A stretch of DNA of 64,000 bases from Isoetes taiwanensis (GCA_021234155.1 JAJEKV010000003.1:33403166-33467165); one strand, 5' to 3'. Positions 1 to 10,921 are shown, numbered from the stretch's first letter. Notes: generated by a model from the sequence alone, not told the origin. Numbers and translations are program-made.

Positions 1-1467
1 CTCATGCATCTAAGAAGGGAATATTGATTTTGTAAGCCTTTTACTAGTTTATGCTATGGGATATTAAATTATGCTAAACGTGCGATCTTATTAACTCCTT
101 TATATACGTAAGACAATGGTTTATTTAATGCAATTTGCAGGCCAATAAGTTATGAAGGAGAGAAGGCAACTGTATACGTCAAATCCAGACAAGTTAGTTA
201 TGGCACCAAAAGTTCTATTCCACTTCATAAATTTGTTACTTTTATCAAGTGCTGCATTTTTGAAATGTTCTGTTTGCCTTTGCTAATTATACAAGTCAAG
301 TGAAAGTGTGATTTTGATATCAGTTTTGACTCGTTGATTTGTATTGTAGTCAATATGTTTTGACGGCTCTGCAATGGTGACTATCTCATAAGGGCAGGCT
401 TCAATGCTTGGTTACACTCTTAACTGAGGCGCCAAATTCCTGTCTATTCTAATTTCTAATTCAGCTCTTACTTTTGAGATCCCTATTTTGCAATACCATG
501 TCAATGCACATGTTAAAGATCAATTTCAAGTAGACGTGTCTATTCTAATTCAAATCACTGTTCAGCTCTTACTTTTGAGACACATCTTGCAATACCATGT
601 CAATGCACATGCTAAAGATCAATTTCAAGTAGACGTAGGCGAGTCAAGAAACGTGGAGTTAAGCATGATGAGCCATTTAGTGTTGTAATGCTTATGAGGT
701 TGAAAAGGCACACCAGAATATTGTGATTATCATAGGATCTGAAACCCTCAGCGTTTTATGAAGTTGAAAAGGCATAATAGATTATTGTAATTTGGGCCTA
801 TCAATATAAGCATCATGGCATCATAAGCCTTGTCCGAATCACAAGCAATGAAAACTGATTTGACTCTTTATTTCTGATCATTCCTTTTTTATTTCTCATA
901 TCATTGTCGTTCGAACATTAGAAATTGCATTCTTTCATTTGTCATGTGGCCGTCCTTTCAGTGTTTGCAGGAATATTCTAGTGGATGGTGCTGTCCAACT
1001 GCAATTGGGTCATATTTGCTTAGAGCTCGACTGTCATAGAAGGCAAGACACAGATCACCACACAGTTACTGCTTATCCTAGCATCAACTTTAACAGTCTA
1101 TAAATTCCATAATATGACATTGGATAAAGTAGAAATTGATCTTTAGTCAATGTGTTTCTCTATTGCAAATACTGAGACATAGCCTGTGTTCCATAGAAGC
1201 ATCTTGTCTGTTTTAAGGGTTTAAGCCTGGACATTTGTTTAAAGTTTTAAGAGGAGCAAGACTATGATATCCTTATCCTATTCTTGCAGATTGTGCCAGT
1301 GCCTCGGCCCAACAAAATTGTAGCAATCTCAATAATCTTTTAGCAAACTTATCTACAAGCTAGTCATTGGTGAAAGATATCAGAGCTAAGCATCCAATTA
1401 AACAACTATCATTATGCAATTGCTATATAGAGGACTGCATATGGCTCCCAAATGGCAACACAAAGCC
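1..1467. other. Non-coding or unassigned, with a ~100-bp tandem duplication
   Basis: No reading frame here looks like a known protein. A tandem duplication is visible at about 441-535 and 537-635: both copies carry the segment that begins with TGTCTATTCTAATT and ends with CAATTTCAAGTAGACG, with a few differences. The 66-residue frame at 488-688 lies across this duplication and is not evidence for a gene. Some segments follow a TTGCAG-like acceptor (for example near 139), so exons of a larger host gene cannot be excluded, but I cannot join any into a convincing protein. Confidence 0.4.
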
Positions 1468-1470
1468 ACA

Positions 1471-1524
1471 AGAATAGAATAGAATAGAATAGTTTTTTTT
1501 AACGTCCACGGAGACCAATAGGTC
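1471..1524 (-). repeat. LINE 3' terminal hairpin and tandem tail
   Basis: On the minus strand the LINE ends with GACC-TATT-GGTC (1524-1513), five bases, ACGTTAAAAAAAA, then repeated ATTCT. Three other LINE ends in the window have the same order (hairpin, five bases, ACG, A-rich, short tandem tail): 46257-46312, 41329-41380 and 42759-42810. This is probably the site that the element's own reverse transcriptase recognises. Confidence 0.7.
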
Positions 1525-1551
1525 ATGGGACCCATACAATGGGCTAGTACA

Positions 1552-1622
1552 ATCATTACTACTAGGATTAAAAAACCCCTGCCTCGAAAGGTTTTCAAGG
1601 GAAAAACCTTTGCAGTAATGAT
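1552..1622 (-). repeat. Conserved-core hairpin, copy A (LINE 3' UTR)
   Basis: ATCATTACT at 1552-1560 pairs perfectly with AGTAATGAT at 1614-1622. The 53-nt interior, read on the minus strand, carries GGTTTTTCCC, then CTTGAA...TTCGAG able to form an inner stem, then GGGGTTTTTTAATCC. The same interior with other outer stems recurs at 7588-7664, 17931-18003, 27122-27190 and 46339-46409. Here it lies just after the LINE ORF2 stop, in the 3' UTR. Confidence 0.75.
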
Positions 1623-1647
1623 GATACTAGACAAGCGGAGATAATGA

Positions 1648-3100
1648 CTACTGAGGGCTCAGTAATTGCTGACGTTTATCTAGAACCTCAAGTATGTATA
1701 ATGCCAAGTCATGCACAGATGGTGCTCTGAGAAGTTGTGGAAGCGTGGAATGGAATGCTAAGGTCAAAAAATGATTCCGGACTATCTCAAAAGCAGGGCA
1801 ACTCAGAAGAGTATGGCTTTCATCTTCAATAACCGGCAACAGGCACATAGTCTAAACTTCGCCAGCGGCAATTGCGGCCGCCCCATCTACCCGCTCAATC
1901 CGTAGACCGTGGGACCCCGTGCGAATTGATGCAATAGCTACAAGCTTGTTCGTGGACAATGAAGCAAGCAAATAAGCTTGGGGCCCTGGTGCCAAGGTGG
2001 GATTTATGTGTGCATGATAATGACCAGTTTTCACTTGGGCCAAAGTAACTGCGTCCCATATCTTTTGAGAAAAACAACCATTGAGATATTGTTGCAAAAG
2101 CTCAGGATCAGAACTGGCAAGCATCAGGCAGTGCTCTGGTTGCACAGCCCAACGGGCAAACCATGTAGTGCAATGCTCTTTCCAACATCGTTTCAAACGC
2201 TGAGGAGATTCAGCCATGGCAAGTGCAAGAACAGGATACCTAACATCATCCATGTGGTGCACCTTGCAGATATAGTGGAGATGGCGCTTCATGGCAGAAT
2301 GTTGAAGAGGCCAAAAACCTGTCTCTTGTAAAAGAATAGCATAGGGCACCGTTGTTTTAACTCCGAGGTTGTAAGTGAGAAAGGACTTTTGCACCCGCTC
2401 CAAGCTCTCCCAAGCACTAGCACTAATGGCAGGCCCCCACACTTCAGAGCCATACAGTAAAACAGGCTCTACCAAAGCCCGAAACAAGTGGGCTTTCCGT
2501 GGCCAATCATGAATTTCTGCGCGAAAACAATTGTTTTGCATTGCATAGAGTGCTCTCCATCTAGCGACCACCGGCAGTAATACACTGTTCCCAAAGTGTG
2601 TTCTTCTGTCAATTCTACCCAAGATACTTGTGTAGCTATCTACAACAACTTCGCTAACATTGTGACGAGAAGATGAACTACCAAAAGCTTGGTCTTTTTG
2701 AGATTAACACGCAGACTTGTGTTCTCCACGTAAACTATGGCAGAGCATGTAAATGTTGCTGCATACTAGCAGCGGTATGTGCGAAGTGAAACATCATCGA
2801 TACATAAGTTGCCTAATGATATAGTGTGCCAAATGTGGACCTCTGCCGCCATGATTATCAAGCCATTCTTCCAATTGATCAATGTACAAGCCAAAGAGTG
2901 TAGGAGATAAAGGGCAACCCTGACGAACTCCAATATTGCTAGTGATTTGAGTACCTGATGCTGGAAATTTAGCAAAAACCCTTTCATAGAACCGATAAAC
3001 TGCATTTTGAAGATCTTGTGGAACCCCAAGTGCACCGCGAAGCCGCCAAAGAAGCTTCGCGGGTAATTGTATCAAAAGCGTAAGTAAAATCCACAAAGCA
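1648..3100 (-). pseudogene. LINE reverse transcriptase, thumb and zinc knuckle
   Basis: The minus strand shows the RT motifs in order: FVDFTYAFDTI (about 3098-3062, catalytic Asp in AFD), VRQGCPLSPTLFGLYIDQL (about 2930-2880), and CIDD at 2804-2793 where the active site normally reads YADD. A frameshifted stretch then gives QQHLHAL and NLKKTKLLV. The longest clean frame, 2622-1852 (256 residues), covers the thumb and C-terminal region (LLYGSEVWGPA; HYHAHINPTLAPGPQAYL). The next frame (1848-1648) has EDESHTLLSCPAF, the end of a C-x2-C-x-H-x-C knuckle. The change of YA to CI at the active site, plus the frameshifts, means it is dead. A related copy lies at 46257-46942. Confidence 0.85.
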
Positions 3101-4033
3101 TATATAGAGGTCTTGTTTCAAACTTCGACTATGTTCAATAAGCATGCGCAATGTGAAAATATGGTCTATTGTAGAATGGCAGGGACGAAAAGCCCGCCTG
3201 TCCTACAAAGACGCATACACCCGGTATGTTCTGCCCATGATGTCAATCGCTTCTCGAAGATCGCTAAGAGCTTTGAAAATATGGAACTTACCATGATCAT
3301 GCGATAATTAGAAGGGTCATGCTTATCACCGCTTTGTAAATTGGTGCGACCTTACCGACGAAATTCAAGTTTACGGCAAGCCTTCTTGCAAAGCTTGATT
3401 TAAAAGAGTAGTGATGATTGGAAGCAATAGCGGACCCCCATTTAAGCAATTACGCTTGCAAACCTTGAAGATCGAGAGACTTGCCATTAGATAGATGCCG
3501 CATCCCTTCTTTGACTTCCTCCTCTGTGAATTGAAGAATATCACCTACCAAAGGAGGCCTGAATTAAGGACCCTGGATGACCATATAAGTGGACCAATCG
3601 CTCATCCCATTGCTTTGCATAGAGATATGTCCAAGGGTAGGAGGTGGTCGATATAATATTTTTAGCGCCGAAAGGTCCGGGCTCACGTATTAGTAATTCA
3701 AACATTTGCTTCGATGCTCAAAGAACAAAGCGTGCCTTCTTGCGTTTCAAAACGGACTTATAATTCTCAATGGCATTATGTCGCGCATCCGCTCTCAACT
3801 ATCATTCATAATTGTTTTTAAGCCGCTTGCGGTCTTCATCAAACCAGGCATTTCTAGGAAAGGATTTCCTACCAAAGATGAGCAACACCGAAGTGCGTGT
3901 ACCAAAGCAAGAGACAGCCAGTAAGCAAAGTATCGACAAAATGTTTGATTACGCTCTTGAAGAGTTGGGTAATCCAAAATACCGCAAAGCGCCAGAGCTA
4001 ATGTCCGCTCATATTCAAAAGATCTAGAATAAG

Positions 4034-4814
4034 TCAAGCGAATGCGAGGGACATGAGCCTGGATAGCAATGGGTTGAAGAGGTGGAAGCGCCACTTTAAT
4101 GACAAATAAAGTGGATAGTGATCAGATTTTATCTCCTCATCTCTATGCCTTGTGCCAATTCGAAAATCTGAAATGAGATCCAAGGCTTGCACTTGGGAAA
4201 TGACACAATCAACAACACTAGTACCACCACCCTGCCTATCCTGTCTGCATGTAATACCTTTAGAGTGTGGCCATTGCTCTAAGCCATTACAAAGTACCAT
4301 CTCAAAGACTTCACACAACTGGATGAGCTCCCTTCCAAATGTTGAGACGGGTTTGTTAGCATCAGCGATGAACGTGGAAAAGATCAGATCATTAGCGACA
4401 TCCATAAAGGGTCACGAACATCCTTAAGTATGAGTTGAGGAGCTTGCATTTCAGCAGTGCGAGCATTGAAATCACCAAGAAGAATAACATGCCCCAACTG
4501 TTTGAATTGAGCAATGTCATCATAAAGATCACCATAGGGATCATTTGACGACATCATATTCATCATAAAAAGGTGATGATGTAGGTGGGAAGTAACAAAG
4601 AAACAAAAATGGTACTACTATTGTGGCAATGAAGTTTGATCCACATGTAGCGATTATATCTATCAGCTTTATGAAGCGTGATATATGGAGCAAGGGCATC
4701 CTTGAAATAGCAAGCAAAAATAATGAAAAGAATTGATAGCCTGTAAAATGAGGTAGCTGTTTGGCTGAATGCTCCCATGTTTCCATGAGCGTAAGGATAT
4801 CCATATCTTTGCAA
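4034..4814 (-). pseudogene. LINE endonuclease domain (EEP type), frameshifted
   Basis: Minus-strand frames contain the ordered hallmarks of the endonuclease/exonuclease/phosphatase fold of LINE ORF2. DILTLMETWEHS (about 4804-4769) matches the glutamate motif, VILLGDFNARTAEM (about 4480-4440) the G-D-F-N-A motif, and SDHYPLYLSL (about 4120-4090) the C-terminal S-D-H-x-P motif. The domain nicks target DNA to prime reverse transcription. At least two frameshifts separate the three motifs, so no active nuclease can be made. The region 4961-5204, between ORF1 and this domain, is Ser/Pro/His-rich and not diagnostic. Confidence 0.75.
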
Positions 4815-5292
4815 TGGGATTCAAGCCATCATCTTTATGCCGGGAAAACCCTCGACAATTCCGACACCAACCTAAGGCACATTTCCTAGGAAGGTACATT
4901 TGAGGTATGAGCGGTCTGGCCGAGGAGGGCTGGAGCAATAGAGGCAAAGCAGCCCGGCAGCTAGTAGCAAAACATCAACAAAGCGGCGGCAACATCAGCA
5001 AAAGAATGCGAGATCAAGGGTACCATTAGCAACATCATGAGAGGAATGGCCTTGAGCAGAAGAAGATGTGGTGGGTGTAGAAGATGGAACAACACGAGGC
5101 GCATTTGCAAAAGCGGTATGTGCATGGGAAATGGGCGAATGGACTTTAACACCAGCGGTATGAGTGGCCTTAGCATGATGAAAGGCGTCGGCAAAAGGTT
5201 GCATGTGATGGTGTAAAAATACGTAAGTCTTCCACGAATCGGTCAGCCTTTACCACCATTCTTTTTGAATGTCCCGGACCTTTTGCAAATTC

Positions 5293-5942
5293 TCAAGGCC
5301 CCGCTAACTTTTGGGACTTAGTAAGATCAAAATCTAGATAGAGAGATGTCCATTTCAATTGCTTGGCCTGCTTGAGGATATCCATTTTAGTACTCAAATT
5401 TCGCACTGAAAATTTCACTATGCACGGGTGGTGGGGCTGCAATGCTCCAATCCTATGTGCGGCAGTGATGACAACAACCGGTGTTGTGAAGTCCAATTTA
5501 GATAACACCAAAGTCTCGTACCTTCGCTGTGCAAGTCCTCTCGATGCTTCTTACGGCATGCCACGAATTACCGTGATTACACGGACGGTGTGCCTATCAA
5601 TGTATTCTCTACGCCTACGGCGCATGTAGATGCGATGTAGATGCAAAACCTCGTTACATGAGAGTTTTGAAATTGGGGGGAGGATGAACTAGGCATGGAT
5701 CTCACATTAGGATCATGATGCTTTGAAGAAGAAGTTGGAGGTGCCTTGGTTGCATGAGAATAGGAACGTTCCAAGGCAGTAACTCGACTAGATGTGTCCT
5801 TAGCAAGCTCAGTCACTTGGCAGGTCATGCTTTCTTCCAATGCTCGCATGCGAGTATTACAACTCGTAGACACCTCAGAGACATGGCGGAGTAAATCTTG
5901 TCTTTGCTTGCCAATATCAACCATTAGGTGCTCCACAGTCAT
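5293..5942 (-). pseudogene. LINE ORF1 fragment (coiled coil plus RNA-binding domain)
   Basis: Two minus-strand frames belong together. The first (5942-5577) is rich in heptad-like Leu, Met and Val (EHLMVDIGKQRQDLLRHVS, then RMRALEESMTCQVTEL), which suggests the coiled coil of an ORF1 protein. The second (5511-5293) contains TAAHRIGALQPHHPCIVKF and ILKQAKQLKWTSLYLDFDLT, which resembles the RNA-binding part of L1-type ORF1 proteins (R-I-G, then P-x-I-V-K-F, then K-x-x-I-L-x-x-A-K). ORF1 protein coats LINE RNA and acts as a nucleic-acid chaperone. The N terminus is missing at the insertion boundary and the two parts are in different frames. Confidence 0.6.
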
Positions 5943-7587
5943 ATGACAAGAATAATCTTACATTCTGTACCTTTGCTGCCGAATATTAATGTTTGAAAGA
6001 TTCTTGATGACGGTTGGACATTTCAATTGAAGCATTCCATTGCAACTAAGCCTAGGATGAACACTTCATAACACTCTCTTCAACCACAAACATGGTCTAA
6101 TACAAATAAGATTGGATGGACGCTCTCAAATAAATCAATGAAGTTTGTGAGCACTAGTTTTCCTTTTGATAAAGCATCATAGGTCTTCTGCACTACACTG
6201 AATGTAGGTTGTGCTCAGGTTAGATCCAACAAGGAGTCCATTAAAATTAGATGAATGGGTTTGCCATTCTATTTGCATGCATCAACCTTTTCGTTTTAAC
6301 AATAGGATGCAAATTACATTCTCTAAGGGCTGTCATTCTATTTGCATGCATCAACCTTTTTGTTATAACTAGGATGCAAATTACATTCTCTAAGGATATG
6401 TTTCAATTTGCTTGTGGAAAATTCATATGAGCATAACTCGAACCCTTTTATTTTCTCTTTGGTTTCTTGTAGATAAACCGTTTTCTCGATTCTAATTTAT
6501 CTTAGCATCTCACTAGCAACCTTTATTTATCTCAATGGTCCACTTGTAGTTAGTTGTTACTTATTCACATTAGCATTCATATTGCACCATTTTGTAGCAT
6601 GTCATTTTATATTCATTAGTTAGTGAACATAAACTCCCATATTATTACTTTGAACCTACTTTTACAATCCTTTGAACCTACTTTTACAATTATTACCAAA
6701 TCTTTGCCATACAAAGTATCAAAAGTGCTTTTGACTAGTTCTTAATAGAACAACATATATATAGACATAGTCATAAATATATGTATTTATTTATGTCGTC
6801 GATTCGCGTAGCGAATCGGCATTCTTGCTCAAGACGAGCATGCATGCATTGCATGCGTCGCATGCATGCATCGCATGCGTTTTGGTCCGTTCGTCAGGTT
6901 GGGCGTTTGCTACTTATTGCGGAATTCTTCATCGACGTTTCATCGGCGCTTCCTCTTCTCTCAGCAGTACCTTATTCTCTTTGAATTGTTTCCAGACATG
7001 GGAGGGGCTTCTTCCTACCTGGTTTGGCCAATTTGGCGTTGCTTTCCTGCTGTCTTTTCCGGCCTTTAGCCTTCATCCTGTGACCTTCGTCCTCGATCCT
7101 AGTTTGTTAAGGAAGTCCTTTGGTATTGGGCGCTTTGTTGGTTTCATGCGAATCGCGATTGCAAAAGAATGTCGCCGATTCGATGGTGGCGAATCGGCAT
7201 TCTTGCTCAAGACGCACATGCATGCATGCATCGTCGCATGCATGCATCGTGATGCGTTTTGGGGGCGTTTCACGTTGGCGCTTGCTACTTATTATGAATT
7301 CTTCATCGACGTTTCATCGGCTCTTCTCTCGCCAGTACCTTATTCTCTTTGAACCCACCCTCCCCCCCTTCTTTGTTTATTCTTTTTGTACAAGTTACGT
7401 TTATCATGTTTTTCCACCCGATTGGGTGATGCTTTTTCCACCCAATCGGGTGATGCTATTCTTTGGTATGTTTCTCGCTTGTTGTTGGTGATGTGCGGTG
7501 CAGTGTTGGCGGCGCCATCCGTTTTGACTTCTCCATGCGCGGGTTTTTGGGAGTGATTCTATGCCTTATGTTTGTCTAAGCCCCTTG

Positions 7588-7664
7588 CCGAAGGCTTATC
7601 ACTAGGGTTTTTCCTCGAAAACCCGAAAGGGCGGGGTTTTTTAATCCCGGTGATAAGCTTTCGG
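7588..7664 (+). repeat. Conserved-core hairpin, copy B
   Basis: CCGAAGGCTTATCAC (7588-7602) pairs with GTGATAAGCTTTCGG (7650-7664) in 14 of 15 positions plus one G-T. The interior, 47 nt, contains AGGGTTTTTCCTCGAAAAC and GGGCGGGGTTTTTTAATCCC. See the other copies at 1552, 17931, 27122 and 46339. Confidence 0.8.
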
Positions 7665-7748
7665 CAGGTACATCAGCCACTCATCTATTAGCATTGTATT
7701 TGTTTTGGGGTCCAAATGATATAATTGGATTTTCCCTTTATTTTTTGT

Positions 7749-7774
7749 GGATAGTTAGCGTAATGCGGCTATCC
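7749..7774 (+). repeat. Second hairpin near the 3' end of the SINE-like element
   Basis: GGATAG (7749-7754) pairs with CTATCC (7769-7774). The relative at 17820-17845 has GGGTAG and CTACCC at the same place, so both sides of one base pair changed together. Confidence 0.7.
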
Positions 7775-7954
7775 AATCCCCCATTATTGTAGAAATCTGC
7801 TGAGATGAATGAGAAGCCTATCTATCTATTATCATAAACATTACATCTTATTCATTATTATGTATGTTTATCATAATCATAAACATATAATTTTTAGAAC
7901 ATAGAACAATAGAACATATAGTCATAGAAGATAGAAGAATTTTTAGTAAGGTAG

Positions 7955-8176
7955 CTAGTTAGCAACATTTACCTCCAATACCACCTTTACCTCGTAGTGC
8001 CCCGGCTTTCCTACCCCGCCATTTTGACCGGGTGCTCTGTTCTTCCCTAGTGCTCCATTGCGTGGCATTTTAAGAGGCACTTCATCTCCATCCCCCCCGG
8101 GCCATCTGGCTCGTCGTTGCCAGATGGTCCACCTGGACTTCCAGCACCTCCGGGACCTCCATGTCTTGACCAACAT
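7955..8176 (-). pseudogene. Collagen-like frame, array unit 1
   Basis: This is the most diverged copy of the short Gly-X-Y frame. It encodes GKNRAPGQNGGVGKPGHYEV and a preceding GGDGDEVPLKMPRNGALG. The upstream Gly/Pro-rich part is in another frame, so the copy is broken relative to unit 2. It ends at a stop in GCTAAC-TAG, as in the other units. Confidence 0.5.
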
Positions 8177-8262
8177 AAGAAATAATAATGACCAACATTA
8201 CACATGTCTAAATTTTATGGGGAACTTACATGTGTAATGTTGGTCATTATTATTTCTTATGT
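8173..8262. repeat. Perfect 35-bp inverted repeat, array unit 1
   Basis: The arm ACATAAGAAATAATAATGAC... (8173-8207) is the exact reverse complement of 8228-8262, with a 20-nt loop. It lies just upstream (minus-strand sense) of the collagen-like frame. Copies at 10889-10978, 13106-13191 and 20136-20225 have a few mismatches in the left arm. A single-stranded copy of the right arm also opens every ~0.5-kb subrepeat. Confidence 0.9.
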
Positions 8263-9393
8263 AATTTATTTCATAACCTAATTTAAAGTTTGAACCGAGA
8301 ATGTTAAACATGAAGTAGTGTAGTGCCAAAGTTACATGCAACTAGACAAAAAATAAATAGAAGGAAGTTCTTATTCTATGCTTTATGTAGCGCTTCAAAT
8401 GTAATTTGTTTTATATATACTCATATAAAGGATATGATCTGTTATATATTGAACTTCAAGAAACTACAAAAACATGTTCATGCAAGACAATTTAATTAAA
8501 AAGAAAAATGCACAAGTGGGTTATCAATAGCATTTCATATCTTTTACATGTTTGAAAAGCAAAGAACATACCACATACAAATATAATAATGATGAATAAA
8601 ATACTATTCAAATGGTTTGCTAGTGATCAAAATTTTTATATGAGGAACTTAGAATAAGGATATTATCAAGGAAGTTGGAAATTAAAGGTCTTATCCTATT
8701 TGGGTAAATGAAACTGGAGTTGTATCATTCCATACAAGAGTTCTCTATAAAATTTAGACATGTGTAATATTGGTCATTATTATTTCTTATGTAATTTGTT
8801 TCATAACCTAATTTAAAGTTTGAACCGAGTATGTTAAACATGAAGTAGTGTAGTGCCAAAGTTACATGCAACTAGACAAATTCGCTTCAAATGTAATTTG
8901 TTTTATATATACTCATATAAAGGATATGATCTGTTATATATTGAACTTGAAGAAACTACAAAAACATGTTCATGCAAGACAATTTAATTAAAAAGAAAAA
9001 TGCACAAGTGGGTTATCAATAGCATTTCATATCTTTTACATGTTTGAAAAGCAAAGAACATACCACATACAAATATAATAATGATGAATAAAATACTATT
9101 CAAATGGTTTGCTGGTGATCAAAATTTTTATATGAGGAATTTAGAATAAGGATTTTAGCAAGGAAGTTGGAAATTAAAGGTCTTATCCTATTTGGGTAAA
9201 AACAAATAAGAAGGTTAAATTAAACTAGAGTTGTATCATCCCATACAAGAGTTCCCCATAAAATTTAGACATGTGTAATGTTGGTCATTATTATTTCTTA
9301 TGTGATTTCTTTCATAAGCTAATTTAAAGTTTGAACCGAGAATGTTAAACATGAAGTAGTGTAGTGCCAAAGTTACATGCACTATAAGAGGAT
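8228..9393. repeat. ~0.5-kb subrepeats, unit 1 (two full, one partial)
   Basis: Subrepeats start with ACATGTGTAAT and TTGGTCATTATTATTTC at 8228, 8758 and 9269 (periods 530 and 511 bp). The third copy is cut by the start of unit 2. The other units have starts at 10944 and 11493 (unit 2), 13157, 13697 and 14243 (unit 3), and 20191 and 20740 (unit 4). Copy number therefore alternates between three and two. Confidence 0.85.
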
Positions 9394-9710
9394 AGGGTTT
9401 TTCCGTCAAACCCTGCGTCACTACCTTTTGAGATTTGTCAGATTTGTGTCAAAAGCTTGAAAGTGACACAAATTAATTCGACTGCATCAAAACTTGTGTC
9501 AATATAGTTGTGTCAATAGCAAAATCATTTTTGTGAAATATGTGTGTCAAGTATTTGGTACTTTTTGTTACCTTTTGTAATGATGATTGCATCATGTATG
9601 GTGAAAAGATTGTGACATAATTTAAAGTCAAATATAGCAATAGGTTTGTGTCTTCTATAACATCGTTAGTTCTAAAGTTTTGTGTCATTTTTGTTACGCA
9701 TTTATGTTTG
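9394..9710. repeat. GTGTCA-rich module of array unit 2
   Basis: The module opens with AGGGTTTTTCCGTCAAACCC and CTGCGTCAC, then carries many GTGTCA or TGTGACA motifs in both orientations. This resembles the sub-terminal repeats of a plant DNA transposon. Copies are at 11615-11930, 18659-18975 and 20865-21180. Each copy includes a 71-residue minus-strand frame (for example 9473-9688), but the frames are identical only because the DNA is. I see no transposase. Confidence 0.55.
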
Positions 9711-10669
9711 AAAGAATGTGTCGAATATTAATGTTTGAAAGATTCTTGATGACGGTTGGACATTTCAATTGAAGCATTCCATTGCAACTAAGCCTAGGAT
9801 GAACACTTCATAACACTCTCTTTAACCACAAACATGGTCTAATACAAATAAAATTGGATGGACGCTCTCAAATAAATCAATGAAGTTTGTGAGCACTAGT
9901 TTTCCTTTTGATAAAGCATCATAGGTCTTCTGCACTACACTGAATGTAGGTTGTGCTCAGGTTAGATCCAACAAGGAGTCCATTCAATTAGATGAATGGG
10001 GTTGCCATTCTATTTGCATGCATCAACCTTTTCATTTTAACAATAGGATGCAAATTACATTCTCTAAGGGCTGCCATTCTATTTGCATGCATCAACCTTT
10101 TTGTTTTAACAATAGGATGCAAATTACATTCTCTAAGGATATGTTTCAATTTGCTTGTGGAAAATTCATATGAGCATAACTCGAACCCTTTTATTTTCTC
10201 TTTGGTTTCTTGTAGATAAACCGTTTTCTCGATTCTAATTTATTTTAGCATCTCACTAGCAACCTTTATTTATCCCAATGGTCCACTTGTAGTTTGTTGT
10301 TACTTATTCACATTAGCATTCACATTGCACCATTTTGTAGCATGTCATTTTATATTCATTAGTTAGTGAACATAAACTCCCATATTATTACTTTGAACCT
10401 ACTTTTACAATCCTTTGAACCTACTTTTACAATTGTTACCAAATCTTTGCCATACAAAGTATCAAAAGTGCTTTTGACTAGTTCTTAATAGAACAACATA
10501 TATATAGACATAGTCATAAATATATGTATCTGTTTATCATTATTATCATAAAATTACATCTTATTCATTATTATGTATGTTTATCATAGTCATAAACATA
10601 TATAATTTTTAGAACATAGAACAATAGAACATATAGTCATAGAAGATAGAAGAATTTTTAGTAAGGTAG

Positions 10670-10921
10670 CTAGTTAGCCACCTTTGCCTCCATTACCACC
10701 TTTACCTCGTAGTGCCCCGGCTTTCCTGCCCTGCCATTTTGACCGGGTGCTCCGTTCTTCCCTGGTGCTCCGTTGCGTGGCATTTTAAGAGGCACTTCAC
10801 CTCCATCCCCCCCTGGACCACCTGGCTTGCCGTTGCCAGATGGTCCACATGGACCTCCAGCACATCCGGGACCTCCAGGTCTTGACCAACATAAGAAATA
10901 ATAATGACTAACATAACACAT
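10670..10921 (-). CDS. Collagen-like Gly-X-Y protein, array unit 2 (best copy)
   Basis: The frame gives 83 residues. A hydrophobic start (MCYVSHYYFLCW) leads into Gly/Pro-rich repeats (GGPGCAGGPCGP; GKPGGPGGDGG), a linker EVPLKMPRN, and six clean Gly-X-Y triplets (GAP GKN GAP GQN GRA GKP). It then ends with HYEVKVVMEAKVAN. If the reading frame shifts by one base after GKPG, Gly-rich periodicity continues (GALRGKGGNGGKGG, then a stop), so the present tail looks like the result of an old frameshift that all copies share. Animal-type collagens are not expected in plants. The first residues overlap the left arm of the 35-bp inverted repeat, so translation is doubtful. I call it a real pattern, not a proven gene. 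Confidence 0.35.
   Translation of the reverse strand: MCYVSHYYFLCWSRPGGPGCAGGPCGPSGNGKPGGPGGDGGEVPLKMPRNGAPGKNGAPGQNGRAGKPGHYEVKVVMEAKVAN

Larger units (their letters stand above)
1468..5954 (-). mobile_element. LINE retrotransposon, 5'-truncated, decayed
   Basis: Read on the minus strand this is a LINE: ORF1 fragment (5942-5293), apurinic-type endonuclease (about 4800-4090), reverse transcriptase (about 3100-1850), a terminal Cys/His zinc knuckle (1848-1780), a 3' UTR with two hairpins (1552-1622 and 1513-1524), a short A-run and an (ATTCT)n tail (about 1471-1492). The body begins inside ORF1 right at the right-hand boundary, as expected of 5' truncation during target-primed reverse transcription. 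The 9-bp string ACAAGAATA occurs at 1468-1476 and again at 5946-5954 and could be the target-site duplication, although half of it overlaps the tail repeat. Frameshifts and stops throughout make it inactive. Confidence 0.85.
6795..7830 (+). mobile_element. SINE-like non-autonomous element inserted in array unit 1
   Basis: Compared with units 2 to 4, unit 1 is interrupted here: ATGTATTTATTTAT on the left and ATCATAAACATTACATC on the right belong to the unit. The insert has no coding capacity. It contains two related halves (the GCATTCTTGCTCAAGACG and CAGTACCTTATTCTCTTTGAA blocks both occur twice, near 6819/7196 and 6966/7336), GC-rich GCATGCATGC runs, the conserved-core hairpin (7588-7664), a second hairpin (7749-7774) and an end with repeated CTAT. 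A diverged inverted copy is at 17775-18640. The 3' arrangement (hairpins then short tandem tail) resembles the LINE ends in this window, which suggests mobilisation by a LINE. Confidence 0.6.

Noticed and set aside
7749-7830. Helitron 3' end in the SINE-like element
   Set aside because: There is a hairpin near the end, but no CTRR terminus follows at the usual distance, and the end has a CTAT tandem tail as in LINE/SINE elements.
9473-9688. A 71-residue minus-strand frame repeated almost identically in four array units
   Set aside because: The DNA outside the frame is equally conserved, so conservation reflects recent duplication. The frame covers GTGTCA repeats and has no family features.
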